A DNA stretch of 8,396 nt from Rhodoferax sp. Its GTDB lineage: Bacteria > Pseudomonadota > Gammaproteobacteria > Burkholderiales > Burkholderiaceae_C. The notes under the pieces were generated by a model, which searched no databases, was not told where the DNA came from, and saw nothing but the letters and a program-made list of their open reading frames with translations. The translations under genes were made by a program, and so were the position numbers. The stretch is from the NCBI GenBank assembly GCA_028711355.1, contig JAQTSL010000151.1:1-8396 (forward strand), given 5' to 3'. The stretch's first letter is position 1, and the number at the start of each line of letters is the position of its first letter. This document shows positions 3,940 through 8,396 of the stretch, piece by piece.

Positions 3940-6720
3940 ATGTCTGAATCCCGTATTCCCCCCCTTAAATTGTCTGGCCTGGAGCCGCTGGTGATTGGCG
4001 CGCCCGCGCCAGACGTAGCGGACGGCCTGCCACGCGCAACTTTTGTCAACATCGGCGAACGCACCAACGTCACTGGTTCCAAAGCCTTTGCCCGGATGAT
4101 TTTGAACGGCGAGTTTGACCAGGCGCTGAGTGTGGCGCGCCAGCAGGTGGAAAACGGCGCGCAGATCATTGACATCAACATGGACGAAGCCATGCTCGAC
4201 AGCCAGGCTGCCATGGTGAAGTTCCTGAATTTGATCGCGTCTGAACCCGACATCTCGCGCGTGCCGGTGATGCTTGATTCGAGCAAATGGAGCGTCATTG
4301 AGGCTGGCCTGCGCTGCGTACAGGGCAAACCGGTGGTTAATTCCATCAGCATGAAAGAAGGTGTGGAGGCCTTCAAACACCACGCCAAGTTGCTACGCCG
4401 CTACGGTGCGGCTGCCGTGGTGATGGCATTTGACGAACAAGGTCAGGCCGACAGCTACGCGCGCAAGATTGGCATTTGCGAACGCGCCTATCGCATCCTG
4501 GTCGATGAGGTGGGTTTCCCGCCCGAAGACATCATCTTTGACCCCAACATCTTCGCCATTGCCACCGGCATTGAAGAGCACAACAACTACGCGGTGGACT
4601 TTATCGAGGCCACGCGCTGGATCAAGGCCAACTTGCCGGGTGCCAAGGTCTCGGGCGGTGTCAGCAACGTGAGCTTTTCGTTCCGTGGCAACGACCCGGT
4701 GCGCGAAGCAATCCATACCGTGTTTCTGTACCACGCCATTCAAGCTGGCATGGACATGGGCATCGTCAACGCCGGCATGGTCGGGGTTTATGACGATCTC
4801 GATCCTGTGCTGCGCGAGCGCGTGGAAGACGTGGTGCTGAACCGCCGACCCGATGCCGGTGAGCGCTTGGTCGAGATTGCCGAGACGGCCAAGAGCGGCG
4901 CCAAAGACGAATCCAAGAAGCTGGAGTGGCGCGGCACACCCGAGCACCCGGTGACGGTTGAAGCTCGCCTCTCCCACGCCATGGTGCACGGCATCACCGA
5001 CTTCATCGTGCCCGACACCGAAGCCGCGTATCAGGCGATCATCGCCAAGGGTGGCCGCCCGCTGCACGTGATCGAAGGCCCGTTGATGGCCGGCATGAGC
5101 ATCGTCGGCGACCTGTTTGGCCAGGGCAAGATGTTTTTGCCGCAGGTGGTGAAAAGTGCACGCGTGATGAAGCAGGCGGTGGCGCATCTGATTCCGTACA
5201 TTGAAGAAGAAAAACTGCGCGACGAAGCCGCTGGCCGCGACGTGGCGACCAAGGGCAAGATCATCATTGCCACGGTCAAGGGCGACGTGCACGACATCGG
5301 CAAAAACATCGTCACCGTGGTCTTGCAATGCAACAACTTTGACGTGATCAACCTGGGCGTGATGGTGCCCTGCCACGAGATTCTGGCGCGTGCCAAGGCC
5401 GAGCGCGCCGACATCATTGGCCTGTCTGGCCTGATCACGCCCAGTCTGGAAGAGATGCAGTACGTGGCCGGCGAGATGCAGAAAGACGACTACTTTCGCA
5501 TCAAAAAAATCCCGCTGCTGATCGGTGGCGCCACCACCAGCCGGGTGCACACCGCCGTCAAAATCTCGCCGCATTACGATGGCCCGGTGGTCTATGTTCC
5601 TGATGCCAGCCGCAGCGTCGGCGTGGCGCAAAGCCTGCTGGGCGACGGGCTGACGGCGTTTGTGCAAGAGCTTGGCACCGACTACGAACGCGTGCGCCAG
5701 CAGCACGCCAACAAAAAGGTCACGCCGCTGTGGCCACTGGCCAAGGCGCGCGCCAACCCAACGCCGATTGACTGGGCCAGCTACCAACCCACCGTGCCAA
5801 AGTTCATTGGCCGTCGCGTGTTCAAAAACTTTGATCTGGCCGAGATTGCCAAGTACATCGACTGGGGCCCGTTCTTCCAGACCTGGGATTTGGCTGGACC
5901 GTTTCCCGCGATTCTGGACGATGAGGTGGCGGGTGTAGAGGCCAAGAAGGTGTATGCCGACGGCCAGGCGATGCTCAAAAAAATCATCGACGGTCGCTGG
6001 CTGAGCGCCAACGCGGTGGTTGGCCTGTACCCGGCCAACCGGGTCGGTGACGACGACATCGCGCTGTACACCGACGAGAGCCGCAGCGGCGTGGCGCTGA
6101 CCTGGTGCGGCCTGCGCCAGCAAGCTGAGCGCGAACAAGAAGATGACGGCAGCTTTCACCCCAACCGCTGCCTGAGCGACTTTGTGGCACCCGCGGCTGC
6201 CAATCCAACCGCCCGGCGCGACTATGTCGGCCTGTTCGCCGTCACCACCGGCTTGGGGCTGGAGAAAAAGGAGGCGCAATTCATGGCCGCACACGACGAC
6301 TACAGCGCCATCCTGCTCAAAGCGCTGGCCGACCGGCTGGCCGAAGCCTTTGCCGAGTGCCTGCACCACAAGGTGCGCACCGATCTGTGGGGCTACGCGC
6401 CCGCTGAAGGCTTGAATCCGCAAGAGCTGATCGCTGAAAAATACCAAGGCATTCGCCCCGCACCTGGCTACCCCGCCTGCCCGGATCACAGCGTCAAAAA
6501 AGAGATGTTTGCGCTGCTGAAATGTGACGAGATCGGCATGACGCTGACCGAGAGCCTGGCCATGACCCCGGCCGCCAGCGTCAGCGGCTTTTACATTGGC
6601 CACCCGCAGGCAACTTATTTCAATGTCGGGCGGATCGATCACAACCAGTTGCAAGACCTGGCCGCGCGGCGCGGCATGACCGAGCGCGACCTACAGCGGC
6701 TACTGGCCCCCAATCTGTAA
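3940..6720 (+). CDS. metH: Cobalamin-dependent methionine synthase, pterin/B12/activation part (split MetH)
   Basis: This enzyme moves the methyl group of 5-methyltetrahydrofolate via cobalamin to homocysteine, giving methionine in the cytoplasm. It has 926 aa from the ATG at 3940, which sits 4 nt after AGGTGAG; an in-frame TTG at 3904 lies inside the riboswitch platform and is not the start. Residues about 30-300 are the pterin-binding barrel (FVNIGERTNVTGS, DINMDEAML, MLDSSKW, NSISMKEG). Residues about 330-430 form the cap. The cobalamin domain follows, with DVHDIGKN at 449-456 (His 451 is the expected cobalt ligand), GLSGLITPSLEEM and GGATTSR. The reactivation domain begins near residue 600, with RPAPGYPACPDH (839-850) as the adenosylmethionine-binding loop and GFYIGHPQATYFNVGRI near the end. 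The N-terminal homocysteine/zinc domain of full-length MetH (about 1,200 aa) is absent. This is the usual split arrangement in many betaproteobacteria, so a separate partner protein must exist; it is not in this window. Confidence 0.97.
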   Translation: MSESRIPPLKLSGLEPLVIGAPAPDVADGLPRATFVNIGERTNVTGSKAFARMILNGEFDQALSVARQQVENGAQIIDINMDEAMLDSQAAMVKFLNLIASEPDISRVPVMLDSSKWSVIEAGLRCVQGKPVVNSISMKEGVEAFKHHAKLLRRYGAAAVVMAFDEQGQADSYARKIGICERAYRILVDEVGFPPEDIIFDPNIFAIATGIEEHNNYAVDFIEATRWIKANLPGAKVSGGVSNVSFSFRGNDPVREAIHTVFLYHAIQAGMDMGIVNAGMVGVYDDLDPVLRERVEDVVLNRRPDAGERLVEIAETAKSGAKDESKKLEWRGTPEHPVTVEARLSHAMVHGITDFIVPDTEAAYQAIIAKGGRPLHVIEGPLMAGMSIVGDLFGQGKMFLPQVVKSARVMKQAVAHLIPYIEEEKLRDEAAGRDVATKGKIIIATVKGDVHDIGKNIVTVVLQCNNFDVINLGVMVPCHEILARAKAERADIIGLSGLITPSLEEMQYVAGEMQKDDYFRIKKIPLLIGGATTSRVHTAVKISPHYDGPVVYVPDASRSVGVAQSLLGDGLTAFVQELGTDYERVRQQHANKKVTPLWPLAKARANPTPIDWASYQPTVPKFIGRRVFKNFDLAEIAKYIDWGPFFQTWDLAGPFPAILDDEVAGVEAKKVYADGQAMLKKIIDGRWLSANAVVGLYPANRVGDDDIALYTDESRSGVALTWCGLRQQAEREQEDDGSFHPNRCLSDFVAPAAANPTARRDYVGLFAVTTGLGLEKKEAQFMAAHDDYSAILLKALADRLAEAFAECLHHKVRTDLWGYAPAEGLNPQELIAEKYQGIRPAPGYPACPDHSVKKEMFALLKCDEIGMTLTESLAMTPAASVSGFYIGHPQATYFNVGRIDHNQLQDLAARRGMTERDLQRLLAPNL

Positions 6721-6724
6721 ACGC

Positions 6725-7462
6725 ATGAACCATCAACGAATCGACGCCATCGACGCCCTGCGTGGCGTTGCGATGCTGTGGATGACACTATTTCACTTTG
6801 GCTTTGACCTGCAGGCGCTGGGTCTGTGGCAACAAAATTTTTACCAAGACCCGTTCTGGACCACGCAGCGCACCCTCATCGTCAGCCTGTTTCTGACGTG
6901 CGCTGGCATGGGGCAGGCGGCAGCACTGGCGCAGCAGCAGAGCTGGGCGCGGTTTTGGCGGCGCTGGTTGCAAATTGCCGGCGGCGCAGCGCTGGTCAGT
7001 GTGGGCTCATGGTGGATGTTTCCGCGCAGTTGGATTTACTTTGGCGTGCTGCACGCCATGCTGCTGCTGTTGCCGCTGGCGCGCTGGGCGGCAACCTGGT
7101 CAACGACACGTTTACTGCTACTGGGGGGGCTCGCAATTGCCTCAAAATGGATAGCTGCTTACGCTCTATCCAATTGGTCTGGAGCCGAATTTATTGCATT
7201 TTTTAACGCGCCCGGCCCGAACCTGCTGGGCTGGATCACGCGCAAACCCCTGACCGAAGACTATGTCCCTTTGTTCCCGTGGCTGGGCGCGGTGCTGTGG
7301 GGCGTGGTGGCGTACCGGCTGCTGCCGTGGACCCGCTGGAGCGCAACGCCCGCGGGCCTGGCCCGATTGGGGCGCTACAGCCTGAGCTACTACCTGCTGC
7401 ACCAGCCGGTGCTGATCGCCGCGCTGACCGCGCTGCTGTGGCTGCGCCAGCAAGGTGCGTGA
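6725..7462 (+). CDS. DUF1624 / HGSNAT-like membrane acyltransferase family protein
   Basis: A 245-aa integral membrane protein starting 4 nt after the metH stop, so probably on the same transcript. The N-terminus RIDAIDALRGVAMLWMTLFHF, with the conserved R.xxxDxxRG and FHxxFDL patterns, and the DYVPLFPWLG motif near residues 178-187 identify the HGSNAT-catalytic/DUF1624 family, related to heparan-alpha-glucosaminide N-acetyltransferase. Members acetylate sugars across a membrane in some organisms, but the substrate of bacterial short forms is unknown. About seven hydrophobic segments are visible: AMLWMTLFHF, LIVSLFLTCAG, IAGGAALVSVGSWW, YFGVLHAMLLLLPLA, LLLLGGLAIAS, FPWLGAVLWGVVAY, and LSYYLLHQPVLIAALTALLWL. 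The segment SKWIAAYALSNWSGAE (bases about 7142-7189) is encoded by an AT-richer palindromic repeat inserted in frame. A seven-G run at 7123-7129 lies just before it. A link with methionine metabolism is not implied. Confidence 0.85.
   Translation: MNHQRIDAIDALRGVAMLWMTLFHFGFDLQALGLWQQNFYQDPFWTTQRTLIVSLFLTCAGMGQAAALAQQQSWARFWRRWLQIAGGAALVSVGSWWMFPRSWIYFGVLHAMLLLLPLARWAATWSTTRLLLLGGLAIASKWIAAYALSNWSGAEFIAFFNAPGPNLLGWITRKPLTEDYVPLFPWLGAVLWGVVAYRLLPWTRWSATPAGLARLGRYSLSYYLLHQPVLIAALTALLWLRQQGA
7149..7171. repeat. Palindromic repeat absorbed in a coding region
   Basis: GGATAG (7149-7154) and CTATCC (7166-7171) form a perfect 6-bp stem around TGCTTACG-like loop sequence, within an AT-rich island (about 7137-7206) in a GC-rich gene. 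ATAGCTGCTTACGCT recalls a dispersed REP-like palindrome with the core ATAGCTGCTTGCGCT that I remember from Comamonadaceae genomes. That identity rests on memory and is not proven here. The reading frame stays open through it. Confidence 0.55.
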
Positions 7463-7514
7463 CGGCTGAGCCGCCCAGGCTAGTCCGGGCGCCACGGTTT
7501 ATCCCCAAACGCTT

Positions 7515-7558
7515 GCGGAATTGAACGCCTATGGTGCAATCCGCCGCATCGTTTTTTT
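7515..7558 (+). terminator. Weak terminator-like hairpin before terC
   Basis: GCGGA-A-TTG (7515-7523) pairs with CAA-TCCGC (7537-7544), eight pairs with one bulged A and a 13-nt loop. A T7 run follows at 7552-7558, seven bases after the stem. The distance between stem and T-run is longer than in a standard intrinsic terminator. A separate CGCCC/GGGCG hairpin lies at 7472-7491 without a T-run. It may end the metH transcript ahead of terC. Confidence 0.3.
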
Positions 7559-7570
7559 GATCGGATGCAC

Positions 7571-8275
7571 ATGGAATTTTTTTCTGCTCCCTGGTGGTCG
7601 GCGTTACTGGCGATTGTGCTGATCGACCTGGTACTGGCCGGCGACAACGCGATCGTGATTGCGCTGGCAGCACGCAATTTGCCGCCCCAGCTCAAAACCC
7701 GCGCCATCATTTGGGGCACTGTGGGGGCCATTTGCGTGCGTTCGGTAATGACCATCGGTGTGGTCTGGCTGCTCAAAATCCCCGGGCTGATGTTGGTCGG
7801 CGGGCTGGGGCTGGTCTGGGTGGCCTACCAGTTGCTGGCCGACGACGACGGGGGCGAACACAGCGGCCCCAGCGCCAGCACGTTTTGGGGCGCCATGAAA
7901 ACCATCATCGTCGCCGACGCACTGATGGGGGTGGACAACGTGCTGGGCGTAGCCGGTGCGGCACATGGCGCGATCGACCTGGTCATCATCGGCCTGTTGA
8001 TCAGTGTGCCGATTGTGGTGTTTGGCAGCTCGGTAGTGCTGAAATTGGTGGAACGTTTTCCGATCATCATCCAGGCCGGTGGTGCGGTGCTGGCGTTTAC
8101 CGCCGCCAAAATGATCGTCAGTGAACCGTGGCTGGGCGGCCTGTTTGGCGCGGCGCCGGTGACCGATGTGCCACACACACCAGAGCAGGCGGCGGCGCGC
8201 TGGGCGGTCTATCTGCTGGTGGTGCTGGGTGTACTCGGCGCTGGCTGGTGGCGTCAGCGGCGCAGGGCGGCCTAG
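7571..8275 (+). CDS. TerC/YjbE-family integral membrane protein (putative metal exporter)
   Basis: A 234-aa membrane protein of the TerC family, YjbE-like branch. Two inverted repeats of the family signature are clear: DLVLAGDNAIVIALAARNLP near the N-terminus and VADALMGVDNVLGVAGAA in the middle, each with the paired acidic and Asn residues inside membrane helices (GDN and VDN) thought to bind metal. Six or seven hydrophobic segments are visible, with an acidic linker (DDDGGEH) near residues 93-99 and an Arg-rich C-terminal tail (WRQRRRAA). Family members have been linked to manganese export and tellurium resistance; the substrate here is not shown. I chose the ATG at 7571 because MEFFSAPWWSALLAIVLIDL matches the typical family start and GGA lies 5 nt upstream; the ATG at 7565 would add only two residues. 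No manganese (yybP-ykoY) riboswitch core is seen upstream. The stop overlaps that of the convergent downstream gene. Confidence 0.88.
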   Translation: MEFFSAPWWSALLAIVLIDLVLAGDNAIVIALAARNLPPQLKTRAIIWGTVGAICVRSVMTIGVVWLLKIPGLMLVGGLGLVWVAYQLLADDDGGEHSGPSASTFWGAMKTIIVADALMGVDNVLGVAGAAHGAIDLVIIGLLISVPIVVFGSSVVLKLVERFPIIIQAGGAVLAFTAAKMIVSEPWLGGLFGAAPVTDVPHTPEQAAARWAVYLLVVLGVLGAGWWRQRRRAA

Positions 8276-8396
8276 CGAACGGGCGCCTGTTCGCGCCCCA
8301 AAGCCTCTACCTGCCGCACGCGGGTGTCGATGATCGACGCATCGATCAGGTCAGCCGACGAGCCGGTGTTGCCTTGTGCCTTGATGCGGTCTTGCG
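8272..8396 (-). CDS. 3' end of an unrecognised gene (partial)
   Basis: The minus strand is open from the window edge to a TAG at 8274-8272, encoding the last 41 residues, which begin QDRIKAQGNTGSSADLIDAS and end QVEALGREQAPVR. Third codon positions are strongly G/C, as in the confident genes here, whereas the other two minus-strand frames hit stops within about 50 bases. The tail is charged and looks helical. I do not recognise the family. Its stop codon and the terC stop share the tetramer CTAG, so the two genes converge with a 4-bp overlap and no room for a terminator between them. Confidence 0.65.
   Translation of the reverse strand, partial: QDRIKAQGNTGSSADLIDASIIDTRVRQVEALGREQAPVR

Noticed and set aside
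4393..6654. A 753-codon open frame on the minus strand
   Set aside because: It lies entirely antisense to metH, whose catalytic and cofactor motifs are unmistakable; a long antisense frame is a common by-product of GC-rich codon use. Its translation is rich in His, Val and Gln without recognisable motifs.
7463..7570. Manganese (yybP-ykoY) riboswitch in front of the TerC-family gene
   Set aside because: Such riboswitches often precede this family, but the conserved GGGGAGUA-like and second-loop motifs are not found in the 108 bp between the genes.

Overview
The window looks like a chromosomal segment of a betaproteobacterium, most likely a Comamonadaceae/Rhodoferax-like lineage. The grounds are a high-GC codon style, a methionine synthase that lacks its homocysteine domain and sits behind an S-adenosylhomocysteine (SAH) riboswitch, and multiheme c-type cytochromes. 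Inside one gene there is also a short palindrome that resembles a dispersed repeat I recall from Comamonadaceae genomes. Taxonomy is inference; no rRNA or marker gene is present.

Left edge (1-840): the last two and a half repeats of a CRISPR array, with no cas gene in view. A decayed C-terminal fragment of a Uma2-family nuclease follows, then a 38-bp sequence present twice at 68-bp spacing. The rest is a gene-free stretch with an FNR-like box that could drive the cytochrome genes.

Cytochrome module (946-3705): three exported proteins on the + strand. They are a decaheme c-type cytochrome (nine CXXCH and one CXXXCH), a periplasmic thioredoxin-fold/TPR protein without the redox CXXC motif, and a heptaheme c-type cytochrome. 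Genes one and two abut (TAA-ATG). Genes two and three were originally about 10 nt apart but are now split by a 234-bp non-autonomous mobile element. It has near-perfect terminal inverted repeats and a 5-bp TTAAA target duplication whose last A is the A of the third gene's ATG. The set is probably a periplasmic electron-transfer module; no porin, quinol oxidase or terminal reductase is visible, so donor and acceptor are unknown.

Methionine cycle (about 3822-6720): a promoter-like -10 box, a well-formed SAH riboswitch, an expression platform that can pair with the ribosome binding site, and metH (pterin, B12 and activation domains only). SAH binding and ribosome-site masking use overlapping bases, which predicts an ON switch. 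The homocysteine-binding partner of this split enzyme is not in the window.

Right part (6725-8396): a DUF1624/HGSNAT-like membrane protein tightly behind metH, with a palindromic repeat absorbed in frame. Then come a weak terminator-like hairpin, a TerC/YjbE-family membrane protein, and the 3' end of an unrecognised gene on the opposite strand whose stop codon overlaps the terC stop in the tetramer CTAG.
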